64,000 nt of DNA. Source: JAJFUI01 sp039698035. GTDB taxonomy: Bacteria > Planctomycetota > Planctomycetia > Pirellulales > Thermoguttaceae. The position numbers and the translations under genes were made by a program. Below the pieces are notes generated by a model. That model made no database searches. It was not told the origin of the DNA and was given only the letters and a program-made list of their open reading frames with translations. Positions 35,029 to 44,607 of the stretch are shown here, one piece after another; the stretch's first letter is position 1, and the number at the start of each line of letters is the position of its first letter. The DNA lies in contig JBDKSW010000005.1 in NCBI GenBank assembly GCA_039698035.1, positions 26,924 through 90,923 on the forward strand. The letters are read 5' to 3'.

Positions 35029-35094
35029 GGCAACACCCGAGGAATTGGTGAATGCTAGGACGCCGATGGGACGTTGCATCGGTGACGCGCCCTT

Positions 35095-36570
35095 TCATGG
35101 CCCGCCGCACGCGCGCTCCGCCGGCAGGTTTCCATCGGGCGCCGGGCCACGACCCATGATAGCCACCGAGCACCAGAGCGCGGCGATCAGCAGGTAATAG
35201 TAGTTGGCAAACGCCTGCTTGTTCGAGGCAAAGAACAGCAGCAAGGTGACCACCAGGGCCATGCTGAACGGCATCGCCCGGCGAGCGCCGACAATCAGGC
35301 TGACGCCCAGCATGACGAGGAATAGGACGAAGGGAATCCACAGCCAGTTTTCCGGATGCGTCGGCATGGCCCAAACCAGGAAGCTGAGTGCGTCCAGCCG
35401 GAATGGTTGGTGCATCTGGAGCGTGACGGCGCTGTGCCAAAACGCGGCCGGATTCCACAAGACGAACGGCAGCGTGACGATTGCGCCCGTGGCGGCGGCT
35501 TTCAGCGCCACCGGCAGGAGCTTCTCGCGAGTCCAAGGGCGAGGGATCAGCAGCAGCGCCAGCGGCGTGAGGCCCAGCATGTACTGTTTCGAGACCAGCA
35601 GAAGCCCGAGGGCGTAGGGCATCCACTTTGGCTTTCGATAGTGGCAGAACACGGTCAGCGCCAACAGGAAGATCACGTAGCTCTCGGTCCACGCGAAGTA
35701 GATGAACAGCGGCACGATGGGCGAGAAGGCCAGCAACGCGCCGGCGACCTTGGACACACTGCCGCGCCGGGTGTAGGCGATCAGGACGGCCGCGGCAGCG
35801 ATGCAGGCCAATCCGGCGTAGCGAACGTCGCCCAGCGCGTAGCCTGGCAGCGCCATCAGCAATGTCAGAGGCATGTACAAATAGCCAAACTGCAAGATGC
35901 CGTTCACGCTGAGGCCCGGCCCGTACAGCTTCGCCGAAATGTCGGGCGGGTAGGCGTCGCGGAACATGATGCTGTACGGGTTATACCCTTTGAGAAAGGC
36001 ACGGCACGATGTGTCTTGGAAGGCCAGGACGTCGATGCCCGGCATCCTGAGCCAGTTGATGATGATTAGTCCGAGAGCCACCTGGACGACAATGAGGATC
36101 GGGAACGTCCACGCTCCGAACCAAGAGCGATTCGAGCAGAGGCTGCTTCCCAAGACGACGGCCAGGCATGGCAGAAGCCAGATTGCGGCGAAAAACGCCC
36201 GCTGGCTGGCGCCTTCCACAACTGCGCAGTAGTTGATGGGCCCGCCAATCAGCGCGGCGGCCTGCGCGCACATGCAAATGAGCAAGACGGGCCCAATCAG
36301 CGGCAGCGATTTGAACCAGCGCGGCGCGTAGATCGAGGCGATCGACAGGCCGATGACGATCACGGTCGTTGTGAGACACCCGATCGCCATGGTTGAGAAG
36401 CGGCCCTCGGCGTCGTGAATTCCGAGGCCGAGCGACGTGGCGGCGATGGCCAACAGCGAGGCCGTGAGGTTGTCTTCCATTGTCGGCGTGGCGTTTTGCT
36501 GGAGGGAAAGGGCCCCCGGCAATTCGCCCCCGGCAGCAAGCGTTTCCTGCTTCTGCTTCCTTCTTTTCAT
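35095..36570 (-). CDS. Polytopic membrane glycosyltransferase-like protein (GT87/DUF2029 type)
   Basis: A 491-residue protein with about 11-13 hydrophobic segments. A loop FKGYNPYSIMFRDAYPPDI and YAGLACI...YTRRG resemble the DUF2029/GT87 polyprenol-phosphate-dependent mannosyltransferases. It would transfer a sugar from a lipid carrier on the outer face of the inner membrane. The start at 36570 or a Met at 36480 are both possible; the first has a basic, Gln-rich start. The function is inferred from the fold. Confidence 0.65.
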   Translation of the reverse strand: MKRRKQKQETLAAGGELPGALSLQQNATPTMEDNLTASLLAIAATSLGLGIHDAEGRFSTMAIGCLTTTVIVIGLSIASIYAPRWFKSLPLIGPVLLICMCAQAAALIGGPINYCAVVEGASQRAFFAAIWLLPCLAVVLGSSLCSNRSWFGAWTFPILIVVQVALGLIIINWLRMPGIDVLAFQDTSCRAFLKGYNPYSIMFRDAYPPDISAKLYGPGLSVNGILQFGYLYMPLTLLMALPGYALGDVRYAGLACIAAAAVLIAYTRRGSVSKVAGALLAFSPIVPLFIYFAWTESYVIFLLALTVFCHYRKPKWMPYALGLLLVSKQYMLGLTPLALLLIPRPWTREKLLPVALKAAATGAIVTLPFVLWNPAAFWHSAVTLQMHQPFRLDALSFLVWAMPTHPENWLWIPFVLFLVMLGVSLIVGARRAMPFSMALVVTLLLFFASNKQAFANYYYLLIAALWCSVAIMGRGPAPDGNLPAERACGGP

Positions 36571-36640
36571 TCATCAGTCCCCGAGGCCTCGACCCGCATG
36601 GTTGCAGGCCGAGCCGCCGTTTTCAAGAGACTTGCACCGG

Positions 36641-38173
36641 CTATTTTTCCAAGGCGGCGATGCTCTTGAAATCCGCCTTGAGCGACTTGTATAGCTGTTG
36701 ATAGACGGGAAACGCGCGGTCGTGACGGTTTTTCGCGGGGCGATGGACGGCCGTGCGTTGAACCACGCGGATGGCGGTCGCACAGGCTTCCTCGATGTTC
36801 TTGTGCGCGCCGGCGCCGACGGCCGCGAGCAGCGCGACGCCATAGGCCGGCCCTTCCTCGCTGCCCGTGGTGACCACCTTGCGGCCGAAGACATCGGCCT
36901 GGATTTGGCGCCACAGGGGACTGCGTGAGCCGCCGCCGGACGCCCGGATTTCGCGGATTGGCACGCCCAACGTCTCGAAAATCTCAAGGCTGTCCCGCAT
37001 CGAGTAGGTGACGCCTTCGAGAATTGCCCGGATCAGGTGTGCCCGGGTGTGGGCGACGGTCAAGCCGACGAAACAACCGCGAGCGTCGGGATCGGCATGG
37101 GGCGTGCGCTCGCCAGACAGGTAGGGGAGAAAGAACAAGCCGTCGCTGCCGACCGGGGCGGTGGCGGCCTCTTCGAGCAGCAGTTCGTAGACCTCGCGTT
37201 TGGCGCGTTTTGCCGCGGCCACGTCGGCCTTGCACAACTCGTTGCGGAACCATTGCAGCGAGCCGCCGGCGCAGAGGTTGACCCCCATCATATGCCAGCG
37301 GCCACGGACGGCGTGACAGAAGGTGTGAACGCGGCCCTGCGGATCGATTTTCACTTCGTCGGAGTGGACGAACATGACGCCGGAAGTGCCGATCGAAGTC
37401 GAGAGGACGCCGCGTGTGACGATGCCGTTGCCGACGGCCCCCGCGGCGCAGTCGCCCGCCCCGCCCACGACGACGCAATCGGTCGTCAGGCCCAGCAGGC
37501 TAGCGGCCTGCGGCGTCAGGCGGCCGGTCACCTCCTCGGATTCGTGGCAGCGGCCCAACAGATCGATGTCGAGCTCTAAGGCCGAGAGCAACTTCTTGGA
37601 CCAGCAGCGGTGGGCCACGTCCAAGAGCAACATGCCGCTGGCGTCGCTCACCTCGGTGGCATACTCGCCGGTCAAACGGCGGCGGATTTCATCCTTCGGC
37701 AAGAGGACCTTGCGCAGTTTCTCGAAGTGGCGTGGCTCGTGGTTTCGCAACCAGAGGATTTTCGGCGCGGTGAAGCCGGTCAGCGCCGGGTTGGCCACGA
37801 GCTTGATCAGGTTCGCCCGGCCGCCGACGCGTTGTTCGATCTCGGCGCACTCGGCCGCCGTCCGTTGGTCGTTCCAGAGGATGGCGCGACGGATGACCTT
37901 GTCGTTGCGGTCAAGGAAGACCGAGCCATGCATCTGACCGCTCAGGCCGATCGCTTTGACGTCGGCCGGCTTCAGCCGCGCTTTGGCCATGACCTTGCCG
38001 ACCGAGCGAATCGTCGCCTGCCACCAGTCCTCAGGGTCTTGTTCGCTCCAGAGCGGCTTTGGGAAGTAGCAGGGGTAGGTTTCCATGGCCGAGGCCAGAA
38101 TGGCACCGCCGGCGTCGATGGCCAGCGTTTTCGTGCCCGAGGTGCCGATGTCAATCCCGAGATAGACGCCCAT
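36641..38173 (-). CDS. xylB: Xylulokinase-type FGGY carbohydrate kinase
   Basis: A 510-residue kinase phosphorylating D-xylulose or a related ketose. ATG 38173 follows CCGGAG. The N-terminus YLGIDIGTSGTKTLAID is the FGGY phosphate motif, GLSGQMHGSVFLD is the substrate-side xylulokinase signature, VVVGGAGDCAAGAVGNG holds the catalytic Asp, and RASGGGSRSPLWRQIQADVFG the C-terminal FGGY signature. The longer upstream frame is antisense to the next gene and rejected. It is divergent from the sugar-binding lipoprotein, 171 bases apart. Confidence 0.93.
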   Translation of the reverse strand: MGVYLGIDIGTSGTKTLAIDAGGAILASAMETYPCYFPKPLWSEQDPEDWWQATIRSVGKVMAKARLKPADVKAIGLSGQMHGSVFLDRNDKVIRRAILWNDQRTAAECAEIEQRVGGRANLIKLVANPALTGFTAPKILWLRNHEPRHFEKLRKVLLPKDEIRRRLTGEYATEVSDASGMLLLDVAHRCWSKKLLSALELDIDLLGRCHESEEVTGRLTPQAASLLGLTTDCVVVGGAGDCAAGAVGNGIVTRGVLSTSIGTSGVMFVHSDEVKIDPQGRVHTFCHAVRGRWHMMGVNLCAGGSLQWFRNELCKADVAAAKRAKREVYELLLEEAATAPVGSDGLFFLPYLSGERTPHADPDARGCFVGLTVAHTRAHLIRAILEGVTYSMRDSLEIFETLGVPIREIRASGGGSRSPLWRQIQADVFGRKVVTTGSEEGPAYGVALLAAVGAGAHKNIEEACATAIRVVQRTAVHRPAKNRHDRAFPVYQQLYKSLKADFKSIAALEK

Positions 38174-38344
38174 GGTGTGCTCCGGCGTGGTCTGCGAACA
38201 ACTCGCGTTGAGGTAAGGAGGCGGATTCACCGCTATTCCGCGAAAACGATTGTAGCTGGTCGGACGGATTCCCCGCAACGGGTCCATTGTCGGCGGTCGG
38301 GGTTTGACGTAACCTGGAGATACTTTCGGCCAGTCGAGGATGCC

Positions 38345-39841
38345 ATGACACACACTGCCCACCGCCCACGGACCACGACACTCTGTTTGCTCGCTGCCGG
38401 CTTGCTCTTGGCCGGCTGCACCAGGTCGGAGTCCGACAAGAAACCGTTGGCGGCGACGCGGCCGCTCGAAGGGGTGACGTTGCGGCTGGCGGTCGTGGAC
38501 GATCCGGCGTTGGCCGCGGCGGTCATCCGTCTCCGGGGCGAATGGAACGCCCAGACGGGAGCCAACCTTGACGTGGTGGCTTCGAGCGAGCGGGACGTGC
38601 TTCGAGCCGACGCGCTGCCGGCGGACGCCGTGCTGTGCCCTTCGCATATGCTGGCCGACTTGGCCGAGAGCGGACGTGTGATGCCGGTGTCTGGCGACAT
38701 CCAGCGGAGCAAGCAGTGGCGTGGCGTGTTTGAGCTGCTGAAGCTCCGCGAGGCGGCCTGGGGTCGCCAAACGCTGGCCATTCCGTTTGGCTCGCCCGTC
38801 TTCTGCTGTTACTATCGGGCGGACGTGCTCGAAGCGGTCGGACGGCGACCGCCGCGAACGTGGGCCGAGTACCAAGAGCTGGCCGCGCTGCTGGCCCATG
38901 AGAAGCCGGCCGGACTGAAAGGCCCCTGGTGCGGCGCGATCGAGCCGTTGGCGCCGGGCTGGGCGGGTCTGGCCCTGTTGGCCCGCGCGGCGCCGTCGAT
39001 CAAGCACCGCGACAACTATTCGGCCCTGTTCAACATCGAGACGATGGAACCGCTGATTTCGGGGCCGCCCATGATCGAGGCTTTGGAGGAGCTTGTCGCG
39101 GCCGCGAAGCTGGGCCCCGCCGAGCCGCTCAGCTACGATCCGTCGGCCGTTCGCGCGGCCTTCTGGCGAGGCGAGTGCGCGATGGCCATCACTTGGCCAA
39201 CCGCCGCTGGAAGAACGGATGCAGTGGTCCGTGGCGACAAGACTTCACGATCCAAGCCGTCCGCAACCATTCCGACCACCCTCGATCCGAAGATCCGGGT
39301 TGGGTTTGTCGAGCTTCCAGGTTCGCATCGCGCCTTCAACCTGATCGCTCACACTTGGGACGTTCGCGGCGAGGACGACGACACGCGCGTGCCGCTGTTG
39401 GCCGCGTCCGGTCGGCTAGGCGTCGTCAGCGCCAAGGCGTCGAATCCGATCGCCGCGTTCCAGTTGCTCCTCTGGCTGTCGGACGAGCGGAACAGCCCGC
39501 AGGTGAGCGCGGCCAGTGCGGCCACGACGCTTTTTCGCGAGTCGAATCTGAAAGCGCCGAGCCGATGGGTGGAGAAGCCCGTGTCCGCGCCAGCCGCGGT
39601 CAAGTACGGCGACATGGCCGAGGCGGCCTTCCGCCACGAGCAATGGCTTGGCGCGCTGCGGTTGCCCGGCCGGGCGGAATATTTGGCCGCGTTGGACGAG
39701 GCGGTGGCTTCGGCCATTCGCGGCGACAAACCGGCGATCGAGGCTCTCTTGGAAGCCGATGCCAAGTGGCGACAGATCACCGACCGTCTTGGCCGAGATC
39801 GGCAAAAAGCGGCTTATCGGCACAGCCTGGGGCTGGAATAA
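38345..39841 (+). CDS. Extracellular sugar-binding lipoprotein (ABC type)
   Basis: A 498-residue solute-binding protein from ATG 38345 after GAGG. The signal ends in a lipobox, LLLAGC (Cys25). The mature part matches the family-1 sugar-binding pattern: AVVDDPALAAAVIRLRGEWNAQTGANLDVV, RTWAEYQELAALLAHE and FWRGECAMAITWPTA. No permease or ATPase genes are adjacent. Because xylB is divergent, both may be involved in pentose use, but this is inferred. Confidence 0.85.
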   Translation: MTHTAHRPRTTTLCLLAAGLLLAGCTRSESDKKPLAATRPLEGVTLRLAVVDDPALAAAVIRLRGEWNAQTGANLDVVASSERDVLRADALPADAVLCPSHMLADLAESGRVMPVSGDIQRSKQWRGVFELLKLREAAWGRQTLAIPFGSPVFCCYYRADVLEAVGRRPPRTWAEYQELAALLAHEKPAGLKGPWCGAIEPLAPGWAGLALLARAAPSIKHRDNYSALFNIETMEPLISGPPMIEALEELVAAAKLGPAEPLSYDPSAVRAAFWRGECAMAITWPTAAGRTDAVVRGDKTSRSKPSATIPTTLDPKIRVGFVELPGSHRAFNLIAHTWDVRGEDDDTRVPLLAASGRLGVVSAKASNPIAAFQLLLWLSDERNSPQVSAASAATTLFRESNLKAPSRWVEKPVSAPAAVKYGDMAEAAFRHEQWLGALRLPGRAEYLAALDEAVASAIRGDKPAIEALLEADAKWRQITDRLGRDRQKAAYRHSLGLE

Positions 39842-39907
39842 CGGTCGCCGGCGTGGGGCGATGAGGCACGCTTTGTCGGCCCTCCGTTCGGAATCGCGTC
39901 TCTGCTT

Positions 39908-41773
39908 TCACTTGCTCGCGAGCGGAATCACGCCGTCCCAACCGGCTGGCGGGCGGCGGTTGTGCTGGGCGATGAAGACGACCAGGAAATCCTTCACTTG
40001 GTCTTCGGCCGGAATGTGATGCAAGAGCTCGAAGGCACGAGACCATGAGCCCGCGAGAAACGCATCGAGGGCCGCTTCGTAGGTCGCCAAGTGTTCGTCG
40101 CTCAGGCTGGCGTTTTGCGAAGCGGGCGGCAGCAACTCGCTCACTTCCAGGGGCGACTCGAGCCCATAGGGTCGCACGACGGCAAGGCGTCGCACCCGGG
40201 CCACGTCGCGCGACACCATTCGGCGCACGACGCGCGCGGTCGCCTGATCCAGCAGAATCGGGGCCTGCATGAGCTTGGTCATGCCCTCCAGGCGTGAAGC
40301 CAAGTTCACGACGGGGCCGAAGACGGTGACTTTGACTTGATCGACGGTGCCGATCTTGCCAGCCACGGCCCGGCCGGTGGCCACGCCGATGCCGGCCCCG
40401 AGTCCTGTGTTGGCCTCGAACTCGGCACGGACGGCCAAGGCGGCGCGGCATGTCCGTTCGACCGCGTCGGCTTGGGAGAGCGGCCAGCCCCAGAAGCCCA
40501 TCGCCGCATCGCCTTGGAAGTCGCCCACGACGCCGCCCTGCTGGCGGATGTGGTGCGTCATGACGCCCAGAGCCGTGCTCACTTGCTGCAACAGGCCGAG
40601 CAGGTCGCCCGCCTTGCGTTCCGATTCCCGCGAAAAGCCTCGCAGGTCGCAGAACATGACGGAGACCTCGGTCTCGCGGGGTGCAAGGACGACCTCGGGG
40701 TCTTCGTCTGCCAACGTTTCGAGCACGACGGGCGAGAAGAACTGGCTCAGCGTGGCGTGGCGGCGTTCTAGGAGCCGCATCTGCCTGAGCGAACCCAACA
40801 TGCCAGAGACCAGTTCGGTGAACTTGACGTCCTCGCGCAGGTCGCTCGGTTCGGTGGAAGGCGTCCGGCCCGGATGCTCGACGTTGAATCGGCCTGCGAC
40901 GTACAGGGCCCAGCCGCGACAGGCCTTGCCCGTGACGGGCGTGCAGAATGCCCAATCGTACGCATCGCTGACGGTGTACGACTCGGGCGTGGCGGCGGCC
41001 ATGCCGCGCCACACATGGAGCACGCTTTGCCCTTGGCGGATCGATTCTAAGATGAGACTCTGGCTGGGGCGGAAGTCGGAAGCAATCGCCAGCCGCTGAT
41101 CCCAGTGGAGCACGCGAGCGGCGTGGAGAGCGGACGGCGGCAAGGGAAGAGGCTTGGCCGTTTCCTGTGCGTCGCTGTTTGGCGCGGCATTAAGAGCCCC
41201 ATCGCTGGGCATCGCATTTTGGCCTTCCCACCGCTCGCCTTTTTCCGCCGCAATCTCGACGACTGCCGCCGCGTCGGCCCTCGGGACACCGGCCAAGAGC
41301 ATTGCGACCAGCCGCATGAAAAGCTCGTCGTCGCCCACGGCGCTGGCAATGACATCCGGCAGCCGGCTGAGCACCTCGATGCGATAGTCGGGATTGCGGA
41401 ATTGGACCTGCTTGAGGTACTGCGTGCTGAACGATTCTTGCTGGACTGGGGCCGGCGCGTCGGCCGTCATGCTGACCTGTTGGTCGGCCAGCGTGAACGT
41501 CGTTTGCCCGATGACAAAGTGGTCGCCGGGCACGATTGCAAAGCGGTCTGTCGGGGCCCCGCGAAGAAAGAGGGGATTCCGCGCATCGGGCAGCTTGGCG
41601 ACCTCCAATCGCTCGCCGGTCCAGAGGAGGCTGGCATGGCGGCGTGAGACCTGCGAGTCCCAGGGGACGGCCCAACCGCTGACCAGTCGGCCTAGCACGA
41701 CCGGCTCGCCGGCGATCAAGGTGCGTCGCCACCTGTGTTGCGCGTCCACTCCTTGGGCAATCAGGTCGGGCAT
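39908..41773 (-). CDS. FHA-GAF-class III nucleotide cyclase
   Basis: A 621-residue soluble protein from ATG 41773. The FHA domain (about 23-98) has VLGRL and the phosphothreonine-binding SRRHA (43-47). A GAF-like region spans about 130-335. The cyclase domain (about 365-520) has metal Asp376 in VMFCDLRGFS and Asp422 in GDFQGDAAMGFWG. Asn490 and Arg494 in VVNLASRLEG stabilise the transition state. The substrate-lysine position (4 before Asp422) is Asp418. It lies 53 bases downstream of the Ser/Thr kinase on the same strand and probably receives its signal. It may make cAMP, cGMP or another cyclic nucleotide. Confidence 0.85.
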   Translation of the reverse strand: MPDLIAQGVDAQHRWRRTLIAGEPVVLGRLVSGWAVPWDSQVSRRHASLLWTGERLEVAKLPDARNPLFLRGAPTDRFAIVPGDHFVIGQTTFTLADQQVSMTADAPAPVQQESFSTQYLKQVQFRNPDYRIEVLSRLPDVIASAVGDDELFMRLVAMLLAGVPRADAAAVVEIAAEKGERWEGQNAMPSDGALNAAPNSDAQETAKPLPLPPSALHAARVLHWDQRLAIASDFRPSQSLILESIRQGQSVLHVWRGMAAATPESYTVSDAYDWAFCTPVTGKACRGWALYVAGRFNVEHPGRTPSTEPSDLREDVKFTELVSGMLGSLRQMRLLERRHATLSQFFSPVVLETLADEDPEVVLAPRETEVSVMFCDLRGFSRESERKAGDLLGLLQQVSTALGVMTHHIRQQGGVVGDFQGDAAMGFWGWPLSQADAVERTCRAALAVRAEFEANTGLGAGIGVATGRAVAGKIGTVDQVKVTVFGPVVNLASRLEGMTKLMQAPILLDQATARVVRRMVSRDVARVRRLAVVRPYGLESPLEVSELLPPASQNASLSDEHLATYEAALDAFLAGSWSRAFELLHHIPAEDQVKDFLVVFIAQHNRRPPAGWDGVIPLASK

Positions 41774-41826
41774 GGGGAAAGCGGCTCGGGTTCGGGCTTG
41801 GAGGCTTGAAAACGACGGTTTTGCTG

Positions 41827-43923
41827 CTAGCTTCGGTCCGTAGCGCTCATCTTCTTGGCCATTCCCCACAGCCCGGCCATGACCATGGCCACCAAGGCAA
41901 GGGCAATCAGGCCGGCGAGCAAAAGGCTCAGCTTCAGTTGGTCCAAGGTGCCGCCGATGGCCGTTTCATAGTCGTTCTGAACGATGACGTCCCAGCCCGT
42001 GTTGTGGCCTCGGACCTTGACTGGTTCCATGCGTGCGAGCCATCGGCCCTTGTAGGCCGCGCCCTCGACATCTTTGGCCAAGGGGTCGCGGTAGTCCGCC
42101 TGGCGGCGCCGCTTGGTCGGCAAATCGTCGGAATGGATGCGGTAATCCTTGAAACGGTCGGGCAAGGTGCCCTGCCGAATGTGCAACTGGTCGAACAGCG
42201 GATGGTCGATCACGACGCCCTTGTGTTCTCCGTCGCGGTTATCGACGAGCACGGCGAACCGAGTGTTGTTGCCTGGAAAGTCGATGAACCGGCCGACTTC
42301 GACCGACATGCCGACGGCGCCGAGGAACTTTGGCGGCGACGACATGTCATACACGGGCGCGCTGACCGAAACGATCCACAAGGACGTATCGGTGGATGGA
42401 AATACGTCGGAGAGCGTCGTGGCCGTCAGATGCTCGCCCCGCTTTGGCCGCCAGTTTTCTTCCATATCGACGGGCCCGCCATGGAAGTAGCTTCGCCAGG
42501 CGAAGTCCATGCCGATGGTCTGGCTATCGGGCACGCGAACCGTCGATACGCCCTGGGAGTCGCAGAAGAACCAACTGGCGACCTCGTCCTGCCCGAACGA
42601 CCGCATGGCGGGCGAAATCATGGCCGCGAAGTCCTTTTGCAGCGTCAGCCGGTCGGCGTTTTCGCGCAATTGCTTGCGAAGCGGAGCCAAGTCGGCCTCG
42701 TTCAGTTTTCGGTTGCCCAAGGAAGCGAGCAATTCTCGCAGTCCGGGCCTGGCGAGCACCTCGGCCAGTCGCTTGCGGAACGGCTCGGACCTGGCGACCT
42801 GCTCAACGAGCTGAAAACGCCGTTCAAGTTCGTAACCGACGTTGCGGGCGGCAAACTGCGCGGCAAACCCATTGCTTTTCAGGGCCTCGGCCGTCAGCGC
42901 GGCGTCGGACTGCCGGACGGCCGCATGAAATCCTTGCCAGGCGAACCACGAGACGACGGCCAGGAGCAGGGCCGGCCCCACCGCGCCGAGGATCATCGTC
43001 GGCCGCCGAGCCCGCCTCGCGGCCCGATCGTCGAGCGCGTCCAAGACGGCCTGGACGTTGGGATAGCGGTCGTTTGGATTGGGCGCTAGGCAGCGATCGA
43101 CGATGGCGGCCAGCATTTTGTCGACGCCGCGCCGGCGTCGACGGCCCATCGCGGGCGCGGACTGCTCGATGGCCTGCCGATAGTGCAGCAGCCGCTCGGC
43201 CAGATCGGGCGTTCGCTCGAACATGTTGACGGTCGCACCGCTGCGATGGGGCGGCTCGCCGGTCAACATGCAATAGAGCAAGGCCCCGAGGGCGTAGACG
43301 TCCCAGCGGGCGTCGGGCATCGCTTCCAAGTCGGCCTGCTCGGGGGCCATGTAGAACATGGTGCCCAAGGCGGGCGCTTGCTCGGTGGACAGCCGCGACT
43401 GACCGAAATCGGCCAGCCGAGGCTTGCCGTCCTGATCCAAGAGCACGTTGGCCGGCTTCAGGTCGCAATGGAGCACGCCCTTGCCGTGGGCATGGACCAG
43501 GCCGATGGCCACGTCGCGCAACAGGACCACGGCCTCGTCGGCACGCAACGGCCCCTGGGCGATCCGGTCGGCCAACGACCCTTTCTCGAGATACTCCATG
43601 ATGTAGTACGGCGGATTGGCGTCCCAGCCGACTCCGACCAACTGCACTACGTAGCGATCGGCGAACAGAAAGGCGAGCTTCTCGACCTCGCGGCTCAGCA
43701 ACGACCAGTCGAGCCCGCCGCAGTGGGCGTAGAATTTGATGGCAACGCGGCGACCCGTGTTCTTTTCGCGAGCGACCCAGACCTCGCCGTAGGCCCCGAT
43801 TCCGAGGAACCGCTCGGGCTCATAGCCTGGGACCTGGGTGGGCGGATAGCCCCGTTTGAGGCTCATTTCGGCGGCCCGCCGCCGCTCCTGGTCGCCCTGC
43901 ACTTCGGTGGCGTCGCTGCTCAT
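41827..43923 (-). CDS. Membrane Ser/Thr protein kinase with Cache-like sensor
   Basis: A 698-residue kinase from ATG 43923. The kinase domain (about 34-300) has GIGAYGEVW, VAIKF (Lys63), HCDLKPAN (Asp154, Cys in place of Arg in HRD), ADFG (Asp172) and APEQ. A membrane helix (about 310-328) leads to an extracytoplasmic double-Cache-like region (VDMEENWRPKRGEHLTATTL, FAVLVDNRDGEHKG), and a second helix near 672-692 ends the protein. This is an unusual order for such sensors. It is followed by the FHA cyclase, which can bind phosphothreonine. Confidence 0.88.
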   Translation of the reverse strand: MSSDATEVQGDQERRRAAEMSLKRGYPPTQVPGYEPERFLGIGAYGEVWVAREKNTGRRVAIKFYAHCGGLDWSLLSREVEKLAFLFADRYVVQLVGVGWDANPPYYIMEYLEKGSLADRIAQGPLRADEAVVLLRDVAIGLVHAHGKGVLHCDLKPANVLLDQDGKPRLADFGQSRLSTEQAPALGTMFYMAPEQADLEAMPDARWDVYALGALLYCMLTGEPPHRSGATVNMFERTPDLAERLLHYRQAIEQSAPAMGRRRRRGVDKMLAAIVDRCLAPNPNDRYPNVQAVLDALDDRAARRARRPTMILGAVGPALLLAVVSWFAWQGFHAAVRQSDAALTAEALKSNGFAAQFAARNVGYELERRFQLVEQVARSEPFRKRLAEVLARPGLRELLASLGNRKLNEADLAPLRKQLRENADRLTLQKDFAAMISPAMRSFGQDEVASWFFCDSQGVSTVRVPDSQTIGMDFAWRSYFHGGPVDMEENWRPKRGEHLTATTLSDVFPSTDTSLWIVSVSAPVYDMSSPPKFLGAVGMSVEVGRFIDFPGNNTRFAVLVDNRDGEHKGVVIDHPLFDQLHIRQGTLPDRFKDYRIHSDDLPTKRRRQADYRDPLAKDVEGAAYKGRWLARMEPVKVRGHNTGWDVIVQNDYETAIGGTLDQLKLSLLLAGLIALALVAMVMAGLWGMAKKMSATDRS

Positions 43924-44025
43924 TCCAACCAGTATAATGGGACCATTGCCGGCAGACCAGCGGGCAGTGGTCGGCCCGAAAACCAGCACGGCAACGGGCC
44001 GGCACTCACGATGATCGCCTGGACG

Positions 44026-44382
44026 TCACGCCAAGGCCAAGGTATTCCGCAGTGCGGCATCCACTAGGTGCATATTGTCGCAATGGCCGATCGCGCGGTC
44101 GATCTCGGTCTCGCGGACGGTCGCGAGGTTGTCGGTCATGATGACGGAGTCCGAGAGCAGGCCCATTGCCTGGCCTTGCTGCATTCGCCGTACCGTCACG
44201 CGGCTTGCATGACCGGATCGAGCGAGATTGCTGGTAATCATCGCCACAATCGTTTGCGGCAGCCCGGTTTGTAGACTATCGGCTTGCACGACCAATGCAG
44301 GCCGCCGTTTGGCCGTGACCAGGTTGGAGTCTGGAAACAGCACCAGCACGACGTCGCCACGGCTATAGGGCATCGTAGGCAT
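44026..44382 (-). CDS. MazF/PemK-like toxin
   Basis: A 118-residue endoribonuclease-like toxin. It has GDVVLVLFPDSNLVTAKRRPALVVQAD, close to the MazF opening (GDVVLVxFPxTxxxxxKxRPALVVQ), and a compact beta barrel. The start codon overlaps the end of the antitoxin gene, so translation is coupled. Met4 is an alternative start. MazF toxins cleave mRNA and are held by an antitoxin. Confidence 0.85.
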   Translation of the reverse strand: MPTMPYSRGDVVLVLFPDSNLVTAKRRPALVVQADSLQTGLPQTIVAMITSNLARSGHASRVTVRRMQQGQAMGLLSDSVIMTDNLATVRETEIDRAIGHCDNMHLVDAALRNTLALA

Positions 44383-44587
44383 CCATTTCAGGCAAGTCCC
44401 AGTCTTCCGAAAACGTGGTCAGCCGCCGGCGCAAATCCGCAGCTTGCTCTCGGCTCACGCCACGCTCAGCCAATTCGACTGGCGAAGCGACGAACGTGAC
44501 AATTACGCGGCCTGATGCCCCGGCCGGCGGCGGCTCGAAAAACTCGACCTTCCCGTCCCGGTAGATTCCCTCGACGGATTTCAGCAT
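44363..44587 (-). CDS. Antitoxin of the MazF-like pair
   Basis: A 74-residue protein from ATG 44587, after GTGGAGGA. The N-terminus (MLKSVEGIYRDGKVEFFEPP) resembles antitoxins found in front of PemK-like toxins in cyanobacteria and planctomycetes, and the rest is acidic. It overlaps the toxin by 20 bases and is upstream of it, the usual order. A TATAAT on the minus strand (44613-44608) lies just upstream. No classical DNA-binding fold is obvious. Confidence 0.75.
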   Translation of the reverse strand: MLKSVEGIYRDGKVEFFEPPPAGASGRVIVTFVASPVELAERGVSREQAADLRRRLTTFSEDWDLPEMDAYDAL

Positions 44588-44607
44588 GGCGATTCCTCCA
44601 CCCAGGC

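Noticed and set aside
37610..38344. Upstream extension of the sugar-binding lipoprotein to 743 codons
   Set aside because: It is antisense to xylB, while ATG 38345 has a ribosome-binding site and signal peptide.
38174..39007. Upstream extension of xylulokinase to 788 codons
   Set aside because: It is antisense to the lipoprotein, and the family begins at ATG 38173.
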